DNA of 64,000 nt from positions 62,001 to 126,000 of the forward strand of contig JANNSJ010000069.1 of assembly GCA_031402435.1 (NCBI GenBank), given 5' to 3'. This stretch comes from UBA11986 sp031402435 (GTDB lineage Bacteria > Bacteroidota > Ignavibacteria > UBA10030 > UBA6906). The position numbers were made by a program, and so were the translations under genes. Below the pieces are notes generated by a model. It ran no database searches and had not been told where the DNA came from. It saw nothing but the letters and a program-made list of their open reading frames with translations. Positions 23,737-32,918 of this stretch are shown piece by piece. The stretch's first letter is position 1, and every line of letters begins with the position of its first letter.

Positions 23737-25179
23737 ATGAAGAAACTTCAATCGAAGATAACGCTTACTTACGTGGTGCTCACGTTTTTCGTAATTGCCG
23801 CGGTGGGAGGGCTCTCCAGCGCAAAGATGGAATCATACTTCGAAGGGCATCGCGTTGCGGAATTGAACGGACGCGCCGATCTCATTGTGTCGTTGCTCCG
23901 GCAGGAATCCCTCCCCTCGCCCAAAGAAACTGATCACCGCCTCAAAGAACTCTCCCGCTCGACAAACCTTCGCATCATCTTGATTGACTCATCCGGTGTA
24001 GTGTTGATGGATTCTGATGTGCCGTATGCTCAACAACAGTCCACTGAAAATCACCTTCTCCTCCCTGAAGTGCACTCTGCCCTCCGGATGGGACTCGGCT
24101 TCGATGTCCGGCATGACGCAACCGTTGGGGAAGATTTTCTGTATGTCGCGAAGCGACTTGATGCTTCAACTGCGACAGGGCTTCTTGTACACGTCAGGTT
24201 CATCCGGCTGAGTGAGCACTTGGAGGACATCCGGGTTGCAATGAGCGAGATCAGGTGGAGCATGTTCGCTGTAGGATGTGGGATGATGTTGCTCGTCGTG
24301 GTGGTGAGCGTGTTTGTGTCGCGACGTGTCGCAAAGCCGATGGTGACCATTGCGCACCAGGTGGAAGAAATACGGGCTGGAAACCTGGAAACGCGCATTG
24401 AGGTGCATGCGAATGACGAAATCGGTCAGGTGGCACATGCTGTGAACGAGATGGTGGATCGACTCAAAATTGATATCGCGCAGCTCAAGAAACTTGAGCG
24501 GGTGCGAAGTGAATTCCTTGGAAACGTTTCGCATGAGCTCAGGACGCCGATTTTTTCTTTGCAGGGTTTCCTTGAGACGTTGTTAAACGGCGCCGTTGAT
24601 GATCCGGCGGTGAACAGGGATTTCTTACAGAAGGCGTATAGCCACGCAGAGCGGTTGAACACCCTCCTTGGGGATCTCATCAACATTTCGCAGATCGAAT
24701 CCGGCGAGATGAAATTGAGCTTCCGATATTTTCGCCTCAGAGAGTTTCTCGGTTCGGTGGTCACTGATTTTCAGCCCGCGGCGGAACGGCATCAAGTTCG
24801 CCTGAGTGTCAGTTCACAGCTTCCCGCCGATGTGGATGTTTTCGGGGACAAGGAACGGCTGTCCGTTGCTCTTGGCAACCTGATCGAGAATGCCGTCAAG
24901 TACAACAAGCCGGCCGGTGAGGTTGTTGTTTCGTGCACACAGGAAGAAGAGCGGGTTCGTGTTGCAGTCTCGGACACCGGGGTCGGCATTGCAGAGGAAC
25001 ACCTGCCGAGAATCTTCGAACGATTCTATCGTGTGGACAAGAATCGTTCCCGCGATGTTGGTGGAACCGGTTTGGGGCTTGCCATCGTCAAACACATTGT
25101 TGAAGCCCACGGAAGCAGTGTGCAGGTCGAGAGTGAGATGGGGAAGGGAAGCAGCTTCAGCTTTACACTCAAGACGTAA
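23737..25179 (+). CDS. phoR: PhoR-type sensor histidine kinase
   Basis: A 480-residue inner-membrane kinase. Membrane helices lie at about 8-28 and 174-196, enclosing a periplasmic or PAS-like sensing region; a HAMP segment (RRVAKPMVTIAHQVEEI) follows. The HisKA site is NVSHELRTPIFSLQGFLETL with His266. The ATPase part has NLIENAVKYN, SDTGVGIAEEHLPRIFERFY and GGTGLGLAIVKHIVEAHG. It should phosphorylate the PhoB encoded directly upstream, under control of the Pst transporter and PhoU. Its stop codon overlaps the start of the zinc-protease-like gene by one base. Confidence 0.9.
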   Translation: MKKLQSKITLTYVVLTFFVIAAVGGLSSAKMESYFEGHRVAELNGRADLIVSLLRQESLPSPKETDHRLKELSRSTNLRIILIDSSGVVLMDSDVPYAQQQSTENHLLLPEVHSALRMGLGFDVRHDATVGEDFLYVAKRLDASTATGLLVHVRFIRLSEHLEDIRVAMSEIRWSMFAVGCGMMLLVVVVSVFVSRRVAKPMVTIAHQVEEIRAGNLETRIEVHANDEIGQVAHAVNEMVDRLKIDIAQLKKLERVRSEFLGNVSHELRTPIFSLQGFLETLLNGAVDDPAVNRDFLQKAYSHAERLNTLLGDLINISQIESGEMKLSFRYFRLREFLGSVVTDFQPAAERHQVRLSVSSQLPADVDVFGDKERLSVALGNLIENAVKYNKPAGEVVVSCTQEEERVRVAVSDTGVGIAEEHLPRIFERFYRVDKNRSRDVGGTGLGLAIVKHIVEAHGSSVQVESEMGKGSSFSFTLKT

Positions 25180-25901
25180 TGTCTCGCACCATGTTGATGC
25201 ATATGCCATTCGTAAAAGCAATGTCGCTGGCGGGTTGCCTTCTTGCGGGATGCGGGCCAGGCAGGGAGATGTCAGGTGTTACAGTTACCCAGAGTGCAGC
25301 GCTGGAAGCGTTCGATTCATTGCTCCCGGTGGATGCTGATAGTGTCGTTCAGTTGTATCGACAGAACGATCCGGCCAGGTTCAAAGTAACACATCGCCGT
25401 CAGCTTGAGGATGCCAGCAGATATATTGACTCGCTGAACTCGGTACTTGGCATCGATTCCCGAATTGATACGCTGGCGATCGACCATGCATTTGAGAACT
25501 TTGGAAATGCTGCATGTTCGGGTCGCTCAATCTACCTGTCGAGCAGTTATTTCCTGCTCTACGATGACCCTTCTGTTGTCCGCTCCGTTATTACCCATGA
25601 ATTCGGGCACAAGATCTACCAGCGATTGTCCGAATCCCAGCGCCTTGTGTTCGAAGAGCTTTGGGTGCAACTCAGCAATGCCGCCCTCTTGTATTTGTTC
25701 CGAGATGGCGAGTATTCGGGCAATGCAAAATTTGGTGGACATCCATACGACAGTCCGGCTGAGTTCTTTGCTTCAGCATTTAATCTCTTCAGCAATCGGG
25801 AGAGAGAGCTTACTTCCCGTCTTCAGTATGTAACCCCGAATCATCTCCAACTGATTGAACGCCTCAAACGCAACATCCTCAATGTTGCAAAGAAACAGTA
25901 G
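25179..25901 (+). CDS. Zinc-metalloprotease-like lipoprotein
   Basis: A 240-residue protein. The N-terminal hydrophobic stretch ends in the lipobox LLAGC (about residue 24). The centre has the zinc motif SVITHEFGHKIYQ (HEFGH near residue 140), and a later SPAEFFASAFNLF supplies a candidate third glutamate ligand. It is likely an outer-membrane or periplasmic lipoprotein peptidase, or a relict of one; the substrate is unknown. The ATG overlaps the phoR stop (TAATG), so it is translated from the phoBR transcript. Its link to the phosphate response is inferred from that alone. Confidence 0.75.
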   Translation: MSRTMLMHMPFVKAMSLAGCLLAGCGPGREMSGVTVTQSAALEAFDSLLPVDADSVVQLYRQNDPARFKVTHRRQLEDASRYIDSLNSVLGIDSRIDTLAIDHAFENFGNAACSGRSIYLSSSYFLLYDDPSVVRSVITHEFGHKIYQRLSESQRLVFEELWVQLSNAALLYLFRDGEYSGNAKFGGHPYDSPAEFFASAFNLFSNRERELTSRLQYVTPNHLQLIERLKRNILNVAKKQ

Positions 25902-25924
25902 CGTTATCCTCTCCGGCAGAAACT

Positions 25925-25978
25925 TAACAATTCCTTAACCTAGACATCAAACTGCCATAACTCCGGCGTCCTATATTG
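25925..25978 (+). promoter_or_regulatory. Pho-type promoter 1 (TonB-dependent receptor)
   Basis: TTAACA (25925), TTAACC (25936), ATCAAA (25947) and ATAACT (25958) lie at exact 11-base steps, followed after 9 nt by TATATT (25973-25978). The coding start is at 26040. Confidence 0.75.
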
Positions 25979-26039
25979 GGGCGTTCAACCGGGCTTTCTT
26001 GTCCTGCGTTTCAAATCACTTCACTAAGGGTCAGTCCTT

Positions 26040-28754
26040 ATGTCCAATCTCCGCAAGGCCATTTGGTTTATTATTCCATTTGTTATTTGTGCAGCCGGAT
26101 TTGCAGGCCCGAAGGGGTCGATTACAGGAGCGATTTTTGATGAACAATCAGGGGAGAAGTTAGTAGGTGTCAATATCGTTATTGTTGGTTCGTCGAGGGG
26201 AGCGGCGACGGATCTCAATGGTAAGTACACGATTGCCAATCTTGATCCCGGTATGTACTCTTTAAGAGTTTCCTACGTGGGATATACCACCAAGGTGATC
26301 ACGGATGCTACGGTTCTGGCCGATGAAAGCCTGAAACTTGACATCAGCATCGCATCCGAAGCCATCATGGGCGAGGAGGTAACGGTCACCGCTGAACGCG
26401 TTATTTCTACTGAAGCGGCTGTTCTTGCCGAGCGCAAAAAGGCCGCGACAATAGGTGATGGCATAAGTAGTGAACAAGTAAAGCGCACTCCAGACGCGAC
26501 ATCCAGTGATGCTCTGAAACGCGTGACAGGCGTATCTGTAGTAGACAATAAATTCGTGTTCATACGGGGCATCACGGATCGTTACAATCAAACCACCCTC
26601 GATGGTGCTTCCGTGGCAAGTACCGAATCCGGCAAGAAGGGATTTTCGTTCGACCTTGTTCCCGCAAATCTTCTTGACAATATGGTGGTCGTCAAAAGTG
26701 CAACACCAGACTTGCCGGGTGATTTTTCGGGAGGGCTCGTGCAAATCAACACGCTTGATTTCCCGGATCGACGCGTTACTAAAATCAGTCTTTCGTCATC
26801 AAATAACTCAAACACAACAGGCGAGCAAATTTATCGATCGCAAGGTGGAGATCGCGACTGGCTCGGCAATGATGACGGAATTCGCTCGTTCCCCGGAATC
26901 AATAGCGACCTGCTTACTGTTGGAAAATCACTGCCGAATACATGGGCCCCGCGAACAGTCAAAGCTCCATACAACGGCTCTCTCTCTCTGGCATTGGGAG
27001 ATCGCATGGATTTTAGCGAAGAGGGGGGCGGGTCGCAGCTTGGGTACATAGCAGCACTTTCCTATAAAAACTCTTTCCAGCGCACCGGCAAGTCTTTGTA
27101 TGATTCTTATGGCCAACGATTCTCTTCCGGGAACGATGATGAGTTCTCAGTATTGTGGGGTGCATTGGCAAACATCAGCTATAAGTTCTCCGGTTTGAAC
27201 AAGATTAGCTTCAAGAACAGTTTCAATCGCTCAGCAGAAGACGGGGTACGGGCATTCCAACAAGACGACACCTTGAATGGAGCGGACAACCGAATTCGCA
27301 TCACCAGTTGGACTCAGCGATCCGTCTACACGGGGCAACTTTCAGGAGATCATAGCCTTCCATTTCTTGCAGATTTATCGATCCAGTGGCGTGTTTCCGT
27401 GTCATCTTCATCCCGACAGGATCCGGACAAGAAGGAATCCACGTACGCGCGACCATTGGGAGCGCTGAGCGAGTATAGTGCATATTCTGCCAGCCGAAGG
27501 TCATGGAGCAATCTGAATGATAGAACCGGCACGGTTGCAAATGATTTCTCGCTTCCCATTGCCGGTATCAAAGTAAAAGCTGGAACTCACATAGAAATGC
27601 GAACGTACAACTACGGGATTCGGTATTTCAGTGTCGAGCCTGACGGGACATTCGGAATCCCGGACAGTCTTGCAAAACTTCCTCTCGAACAGATATACTC
27701 TCCGGAGAATTACGGGAGAAACAAATTTCAGTTTGTGGAAATATCCAAGCCGACCGATAGTTATGAAGCAGATTCGAAACTGTTTGCAGGCTACCTGATG
27801 GCAGATTCCCCGTTTGAAATTGCAGGAGAGCGCTTCCGCTTTACAGGCGGTGTGCGGCTTGAAAACTCGGAGCAAAATGTTAATGTTCCCCGCACAACAG
27901 ATCCTGACGGGCTCAAGGACAAGAATCAATTGAAGCGCGTAGACCTGCTTCCTTCCTTGAATTTTACATATATCATTAATGATGTTACCAATCTCCGTTT
28001 TGCTGCGTCGCACTCAGTGAACAGGCCGGAATTCAGAGAGATTGCCCCGATCGGCTTCTTCGATTTTGTGCGATATGAACTCGTACAGGGAAATCCCAAC
28101 ATCCAGCGCTCATATATCCGGAACTATGATGTTCGTTTCGAATTTTTCCCGGGCGTTGGGGAAGTGCTTGCATTCAGCTACTTTCAAAAGATTATCACCT
28201 CGGCAGTCGAAGAACGCCTTGAACAATCGGCAACGCGAGTGCGAAGCTGGTTTAATTCTGACAGAGCGAAAAACTCCGGTTGGGAGTTCGAGGCACGGAA
28301 ATCGTTGGATTTCCTGGGAAACTATTTTTCCAATATTCTGGTAACAACAAATTATTCCCGCATCCAGTCAGCTGTTAACTATACCATCGTTACGGGAGGC
28401 TCGGCCAACACCCAGACCGTGGAAGCTACAAGGCCAATGCAGGGACAATCTTCCTACACGATCAATGCGTCTCTTCAATTCACTGAACCCTCGCTGGGCA
28501 CTTCATTGAATATTGCGTACAACAAGTTCGGCTCGCGGCTTGAATCGGTGGGATTTCAGGGATCCGATGTGTACGAAGAGCCTAGGGACATTGTTGATCT
28601 TTCCATTTCGCAACCCATCATTCAAGGTCTCGACGGCAAATTTACGATAAAGAACCTGGCGGGTAAGGATCTGGTATTGACGCGTGATGGTATACCATTC
28701 GAGGTGTCTTCAACCGGTACAACATATTCATTACAGTTGGCGTTTTCCTTTTAA
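26040..28754 (+). CDS. TonB-dependent receptor with N-terminal carboxypeptidase-regulatory-like domain
   Basis: A 904-residue outer-membrane receptor. A signal peptide (1-22) is followed by a CarboxypepD_reg-like domain (about 25-110: GSITGAIFDEQSGEKLVGVN, GKYTIANLDPGMYSLRVSYV), a plug (about 125-250: KRVTGVSVVDNKFVFIRGIT, VVVKSATPDLPGDFSGGLVQ) and a 22-strand barrel ending YSLQLAFSF. No lipoprotein partner of SusD type is encoded next to it. The phosphate-type promoter directly upstream, and the phoBR genes before that, suggest uptake of a phosphorus compound such as a phosphate ester or polyphosphate; the substrate is inferred from control alone. A 14-bp hairpin follows. Confidence 0.92.
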   Translation: MSNLRKAIWFIIPFVICAAGFAGPKGSITGAIFDEQSGEKLVGVNIVIVGSSRGAATDLNGKYTIANLDPGMYSLRVSYVGYTTKVITDATVLADESLKLDISIASEAIMGEEVTVTAERVISTEAAVLAERKKAATIGDGISSEQVKRTPDATSSDALKRVTGVSVVDNKFVFIRGITDRYNQTTLDGASVASTESGKKGFSFDLVPANLLDNMVVVKSATPDLPGDFSGGLVQINTLDFPDRRVTKISLSSSNNSNTTGEQIYRSQGGDRDWLGNDDGIRSFPGINSDLLTVGKSLPNTWAPRTVKAPYNGSLSLALGDRMDFSEEGGGSQLGYIAALSYKNSFQRTGKSLYDSYGQRFSSGNDDEFSVLWGALANISYKFSGLNKISFKNSFNRSAEDGVRAFQQDDTLNGADNRIRITSWTQRSVYTGQLSGDHSLPFLADLSIQWRVSVSSSSRQDPDKKESTYARPLGALSEYSAYSASRRSWSNLNDRTGTVANDFSLPIAGIKVKAGTHIEMRTYNYGIRYFSVEPDGTFGIPDSLAKLPLEQIYSPENYGRNKFQFVEISKPTDSYEADSKLFAGYLMADSPFEIAGERFRFTGGVRLENSEQNVNVPRTTDPDGLKDKNQLKRVDLLPSLNFTYIINDVTNLRFAASHSVNRPEFREIAPIGFFDFVRYELVQGNPNIQRSYIRNYDVRFEFFPGVGEVLAFSYFQKIITSAVEERLEQSATRVRSWFNSDRAKNSGWEFEARKSLDFLGNYFSNILVTTNYSRIQSAVNYTIVTGGSANTQTVEATRPMQGQSSYTINASLQFTEPSLGTSLNIAYNKFGSRLESVGFQGSDVYEEPRDIVDLSISQPIIQGLDGKFTIKNLAGKDLVLTRDGIPFEVSSTGTTYSLQLAFSF

Positions 28755-28798
28755 TTTCCAAGACGTACCTGCGAGGATGTCGCGATAGACCGTATTGA

Positions 28799-28844
28799 AA
28801 ACAATGCTCACGCACGAAGAGGTGCTTGACGCGTGAGCATTGTT
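28799..28844. terminator. Perfect 14-bp hairpin after the TonB receptor gene
   Basis: AACAATGCTCACGC (28799-28812) pairs completely with GCGTGAGCATTGTT (28831-28844), loop about 18 nt. No T-run follows, so it may stabilise the mRNA end or act with Rho rather than terminate on its own. Confidence 0.6.
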
Positions 28845-28983
28845 ACTCACTTGTGGGATCCTCCACGCTAACTAACCTACCTTCATCTTCGCGCCTCTAT
28901 GTTTTTACCTGGATTGAACAATTGACCATGCCGGTGAACTTGATTCATTGAAAGAATTGTTGGGCATTCTCTGACTCTCCTTG

Positions 28984-29037
28984 CTAATAATTTCTTAACG
29001 TTGGTGAAATACTGTGGTAACGATCCGAATGTACATT
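28984..29037 (+). promoter_or_regulatory. Pho-type promoter 2 (NTF2-like protein)
   Basis: CTAATA (28984), TTAACG (28995), GAAATA (29006) and GTAACG (29017) at 11-base steps, then 9 nt and TACATT (29032-29037). The coding start is 40-46 bases on. Confidence 0.7.
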
Positions 29038-29076
29038 GCAATCAAAGTTGATTGAGAAGTCAAAGCGGGAAAGAGT

Positions 29077-29481
29077 GTGCAAATGGAGGTTGAAACGACG
29101 GTCGGTACTCCGGGAGCGGTCGAGGCTGAAACGCTCAATCGTCCGGCAGCAGTTCTCGAAGCCTTCGTACGTTGTATTGAGTCAGGGGAAGTGGAAGGGG
29201 CAATCGCACTCCTTTCAGAGAGTGTTGTTGAGGGGGTTGGATACGGGAAACTTGAATCGATTTTCTCGTCGAGTGCGTTGGATATATGGTCGCTGGGTGG
29301 AATCGAGGGTGTGGAAATGCGCACATTGGCGTTTTCCAGAGACCACGTTGAAATGCAGTTGACGATATGGTATGGTGATCACAAGGCGGAGAATGAAGTG
29401 GTGGATCTTGTTCGTGAGTATGGCCTGTGGAAGGTCTCGTTGGAAGAGGTGAACCTGATTGCGGTGGATCCACTGCAATGA
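29077..29481 (+). CDS. Small NTF2/SnoaL-like protein of unknown function
   Basis: A 134-residue acidic protein without signal peptide. The middle, AAVLEAFVRCIESGEVEGAI then ALLSESV, and the ending WYGDHKAENEVVDLVREYGL then WKVS, resemble the cone-shaped NTF2/SnoaL fold, which serves as ligand-binding or small enzymes; this is only a fold-level guess. The start may be the GTG at 29077 or the ATG at 29083. It has its own phosphate-type promoter, so it is probably induced in phosphate starvation. It forms a unit by itself, since the next promoter of the same kind begins 20 bases after its stop. Confidence 0.7.
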   Translation: MQMEVETTVGTPGAVEAETLNRPAAVLEAFVRCIESGEVEGAIALLSESVVEGVGYGKLESIFSSSALDIWSLGGIEGVEMRTLAFSRDHVEMQLTIWYGDHKAENEVVDLVREYGLWKVSLEEVNLIAVDPLQ

Positions 29482-29500
29482 TGATAGCTTGGTGATCAAC

Positions 29501-29554
29501 TTTACCAAAAGATAATATGGCTGTAATAGTTACGTAACCATGTTGGAGTACATT
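29501..29554 (+). promoter_or_regulatory. Pho-type promoter 3 (T9SS surface protein)
   Basis: TTTACC (29501), ATAATA (29512), GTAATA (29523) and GTAACC (29534) at 11-base steps, then 9 nt and TACATT (29549-29554). The next coding start is at 29971, leaving a leader of about 410 bases. Confidence 0.65.
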
Positions 29555-29560
29555 GTGTTG

Positions 29561-29970
29561 ATAGAAGCATATTTTCGACACGTTGCATACGGTTGATATT
29601 CCCGATAGTTCCAGCTGCAACTCATTCCAGAGTATAATTCTTGATCGTTACAAACAATGGTAATTGAGCTTCTTGACATTAGAAGTACCACAACAGTATC
29701 CACAAATGAGAACTTGGTGACCTCTGCGGTTATTGGTTTCTTGTTTTCCCTTCGTCTTTAGGAAGGTAAAGTCGAAGTCGAACGAGAACGCGGAGCTTAC
29801 TGATGCAGAAGGGAGGTTATTAGTAGAAGGCCAATCATGTAAGATCCATAGCCGCAGCAATCTTTGCTACACGCCTCAAACAAAATCAAACAGCAGGGGC
29901 AATATTTTCAGAGATACTCTGCAAGTCTGTTTCCTAATTCAATTTCAATCTTAAAATACTGGAGCATACC
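29561..29970 (+). other. Long untranslated leader of the T9SS surface-protein gene
   Basis: About 410 bases between Pho-type promoter 3 and the ATG. Small open frames occur (for example near 29733-29954) but show no ribosome binding site or recognisable protein features. A TTGACA at about 29674 has no matching -10 at 17 bases. The leader may hold a control element; no known riboswitch was recognised. Confidence 0.45.
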
Positions 29971-32604
29971 ATGACAAAGTTTACTCTTACGGTGTTTGCA
30001 ATGTGCATGACCCTTGTCGGGTCGGCCAATGCGGCACCAATTGTCGTTGGTTCGGGCCCGTTGTTCAATCAAACACACTTAACGGGGACAATCAACTGGA
30101 CAAACAATAATACATATCAGATCAAAGGTTGGGTGTTTGTTGATTCCCTTTCGGTGCTCAACATCCAGGCTGGAACAATAATCTATGGCGACAGACCGTC
30201 CGGTTCAGGCTTGATCATCCGACGAGGCGCAAAGATCATTGCGAACGGTACAGCAGGTGCACCGATTGTTTTTACCAGTTTCGAACCAGCAGGCAGTCGC
30301 GCTCCGGGCGATTGGGCGGGCGTTGTTATTCTTGGTTCCGCAACAACGAATAAGCCCACCACACAACAGATTGAAGGTGGTTTTACAACACAAGCTCCAG
30401 GTCAGACACAATACGGCGGCACGAATGATGACGATAGCAGCGGCGTTTTTCGATATGTCCGCATTGAGTATCCCGGATATAACTTCGGTACTGACGATGA
30501 GATCAACGGCCTCACGATGGGTGGCGTTGGACGCAAAACTGTTATCGACCATGTTCAGGTCAGTTATTCCAATGATGATGACTTCGAATTCTTCGGTGGC
30601 ACTGTCGATGCGAAATATCTCGTAAGCTGGAGATGCCGTGACGACAATTTTGATACGGATTTTGGTTTCAACGGACGCCTGCAGTTTCTCTATGCCAAAC
30701 GTGATGTGAACATCTTCGGTCTCGCAGCGGGTGATCAATCCAACGGCTTCGAGTCTGATAACGAGAACAGTGCAGCGACCGGGCACTCGTCATTGCCGCG
30801 TACGAAAACCCGTGTTTCCAACGCCACGCTCATTGGTCCTTATACCACTGTTGCAGCAGCGAGAGCAGGAAATCTTACCAAGTGGCAACATGAAGCGTTG
30901 CTTCGCCGTGCAACAGAGCTCAGCATTTACAACTCTGTCCTTGCAGGCTGGCCGTTTGGCCCGACAGTTCGCGACACCGCGACACAACGTGCCGCAATTA
31001 GCGATCGTCTCGAAATCCGGAACACGAGCGTCGGTTCCGGACAGGGAACAGCAACAATCCTTTCAGCTGTAACGACGACTCCGAATACCAACCCTGTAGG
31101 TTTTGACTCGGTGGCTGTGTTAGCATGGTTTAACGGTGCAGGAAAAAACAATCTTGGCTCAGCTTCGCGTGAATGGGGCCCCGGCTCTGCAATCAATTTC
31201 ACAGCATCAGCCTTCAACCTTGATGCGACAAACGATCCAGTTCCTGGAGCAGGTACTGAATTGGCTACCGCAGGTGCAGCCCTTGATGGCCGCCTTGCAG
31301 GCGATCCGTTTTTTACAGCAACGACGTACCGCGGCGCGTTCGACCCTGCGGTTCCGATGGCTTCACAGTGGACTGCCGGTTGGACGAACTTTGCTCCGGA
31401 AAATTACAATCCGGAACTCAGCGTTGAGAGCGTACCAGTGAGCACGGGTTGGAACATCGTCTCGCTTCCGGTTACATCGCCAACACCCGACGATTCTCTG
31501 CAACATATCTACACGAATTCGCTCAACCCATTCGGATTTGCATTTACAGGTGGCTACGTGCAGAGATATGTGATGACGCCCGGACTTGGTTACTGGGTTA
31601 AGAGCAGTGCGGACTATACACAGAACATCACCGGAACCTCTCTTTACTCGCTGACCATCAATGTGACAGCAGGTTGGAATATGATCGGGTCAATCTCGAA
31701 TTCGATCGATACTTCGGCGACATATGTAGCACCGACGCCTGCAGATCTGCGAGGATCGAACTTTTTCAGGTACAATAACGGCTATCTGGTGTCGGCGACA
31801 ATAGCGCCAGGTTTGGGCTACTGGGTGAAGGCAAACAGCGCGGGGACATTCTTCTTGAATGAGGCAGGGTTAGAAGCCCGGGCAGGTAAACCCTCCGCAG
31901 TATCAGGACGCTCAATAGAAGATTTGAACACCATCACGATTCGCGATGCCAACGGAGGATCACAGACACTGTACTTTGGAAGCGATGGGCTTGGTGAGAT
32001 ACCGGTAGCAGGGTATGCCATGCCACCAGCACCGCCAATCGGATCATTCGACGCACGCTTCAAGTCGAGTGAGGGTGGACTTATGGTACAGACGCATTCC
32101 GAAGAGGTGAGTGAAGCAATCGGGATCCCCATTGTTATCCAGTCTACTGCCTATCCATTGACAGTATCATGGAAGATTACAAGCGGATCGTATGAATTAA
32201 GTGATGGTGTGGCGGGAACCCATCCGGTGCGTGGGGAAGGGACGTTGAAGATTACCAACATCGCAATACAGGAGATCACGTTGAATGTGACAGGTGGCAG
32301 TGACGTGCCGAAGGAATTCGGTCTGTCGCAGAACTATCCGAACCCGTTCAACCCGACGACGAACATTAAGTATGCGTTGCCGGTGGACAGCAGGGTGACG
32401 ATGGAGATCTACAATGTGCTGGGGCAACGCGTGCGCACACTGTTGAGCGACGTTCAGCCAGCCGGGTATCATATAGCAGAGTGGAATGGGAAGAACGACG
32501 CAGGTCAGCAACTCTCCAGCGGGATGTACTTCCTTCAGCTTTCTGCCAATGGATCCAATGGCAAGTCGATCACTGATGTTCGTAAACTGATGATGCTGAA
32601 ATAA
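29971..32604 (+). CDS. T9SS-exported surface protein, phosphate-island
   Basis: An 877-residue protein with a signal peptide (1-21). Residues about 25-450 have the right-handed repeat style of many Bacteroidota surface proteins (GWVFVDSLSVLNIQAGTIIY, RRGAKIIANGTAGAPIVFTS, APGDWAGVVILG, YVRIEYPG). Two homologous repeats follow at about 490-550 and 566-630, each GWN(I/M)...Y(V)...PGLGYWVK. A further domain (about 652-760) is shared with the protein encoded at 32919. The C-terminal 80 residues (QNYPNPFNPTTNIKYALP, VLGQRVRTLLSD, SGMYFLQL) are a type A T9SS sorting domain, so it is exported across the outer membrane and may stay on the surface. It could bind a phosphorus source for the receptor at 26040. 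The ATG follows CTGGAG. Confidence 0.9.
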   Translation: MTKFTLTVFAMCMTLVGSANAAPIVVGSGPLFNQTHLTGTINWTNNNTYQIKGWVFVDSLSVLNIQAGTIIYGDRPSGSGLIIRRGAKIIANGTAGAPIVFTSFEPAGSRAPGDWAGVVILGSATTNKPTTQQIEGGFTTQAPGQTQYGGTNDDDSSGVFRYVRIEYPGYNFGTDDEINGLTMGGVGRKTVIDHVQVSYSNDDDFEFFGGTVDAKYLVSWRCRDDNFDTDFGFNGRLQFLYAKRDVNIFGLAAGDQSNGFESDNENSAATGHSSLPRTKTRVSNATLIGPYTTVAAARAGNLTKWQHEALLRRATELSIYNSVLAGWPFGPTVRDTATQRAAISDRLEIRNTSVGSGQGTATILSAVTTTPNTNPVGFDSVAVLAWFNGAGKNNLGSASREWGPGSAINFTASAFNLDATNDPVPGAGTELATAGAALDGRLAGDPFFTATTYRGAFDPAVPMASQWTAGWTNFAPENYNPELSVESVPVSTGWNIVSLPVTSPTPDDSLQHIYTNSLNPFGFAFTGGYVQRYVMTPGLGYWVKSSADYTQNITGTSLYSLTINVTAGWNMIGSISNSIDTSATYVAPTPADLRGSNFFRYNNGYLVSATIAPGLGYWVKANSAGTFFLNEAGLEARAGKPSAVSGRSIEDLNTITIRDANGGSQTLYFGSDGLGEIPVAGYAMPPAPPIGSFDARFKSSEGGLMVQTHSEEVSEAIGIPIVIQSTAYPLTVSWKITSGSYELSDGVAGTHPVRGEGTLKITNIAIQEITLNVTGGSDVPKEFGLSQNYPNPFNPTTNIKYALPVDSRVTMEIYNVLGQRVRTLLSDVQPAGYHIAEWNGKNDAGQQLSSGMYFLQLSANGSNGKSITDVRKLMMLK

Positions 32605-32619
32605 GGATATATTGCCAAC

Positions 32620-32657
32620 CATGCGATTTCATCGCTTGCTTGTGATGAAATCGCATG
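32620..32657. terminator. Perfect 14-bp hairpin after the T9SS surface-protein gene
   Basis: CATGCGATTTCATC (32620-32633) pairs fully with GATGAAATCGCATG (32644-32657), 10-nt loop, no T-run. It has the same stem length and the same lack of a T-run as the hairpin after the TonB receptor gene. Confidence 0.6.
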
Positions 32658-32798
32658 AGCTTGGTGACAGATGTCCATAGACTTTAATGCCGGGGCCGGA
32701 TCATCGGCTCTCTCTGGAGTCTCCCTGCCTTGATTCATGTTTGACCCAGCATGCTCTATCCCAGTCCCGCATAGTTCAATCTAAAGAAGACCTGCGAT

Positions 32799-32852
32799 TT
32801 AACCGAAGGATAACACTGATATAATCCTGAGTTCATCGCCAAGTGATATACT
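32799..32852 (+). promoter_or_regulatory. Pho-type promoter 4 (secreted domain protein)
   Basis: TTAACC (32799), ATAACA (32810), ATAATC (32821) and TTCATC (32832) at 11-base steps, then 9 nt and TATACT (32847-32852). The coding start is about 70-80 bases on. The rest of 32658-32918 shows no gene. Confidence 0.65.
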
Positions 32853-32918
32853 CCACCGGGTCAATATGTTTCAACGAAATATGTTTTTATAGTCTCGAAT
32901 CCGTTTGCAAAAAACTGT

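Noticed and set aside
29733..29954. Short plus-strand frame in the leader of the T9SS gene
   Set aside because: No ribosome binding site, low-complexity translation and no signal or domain; treated as untranslated leader.
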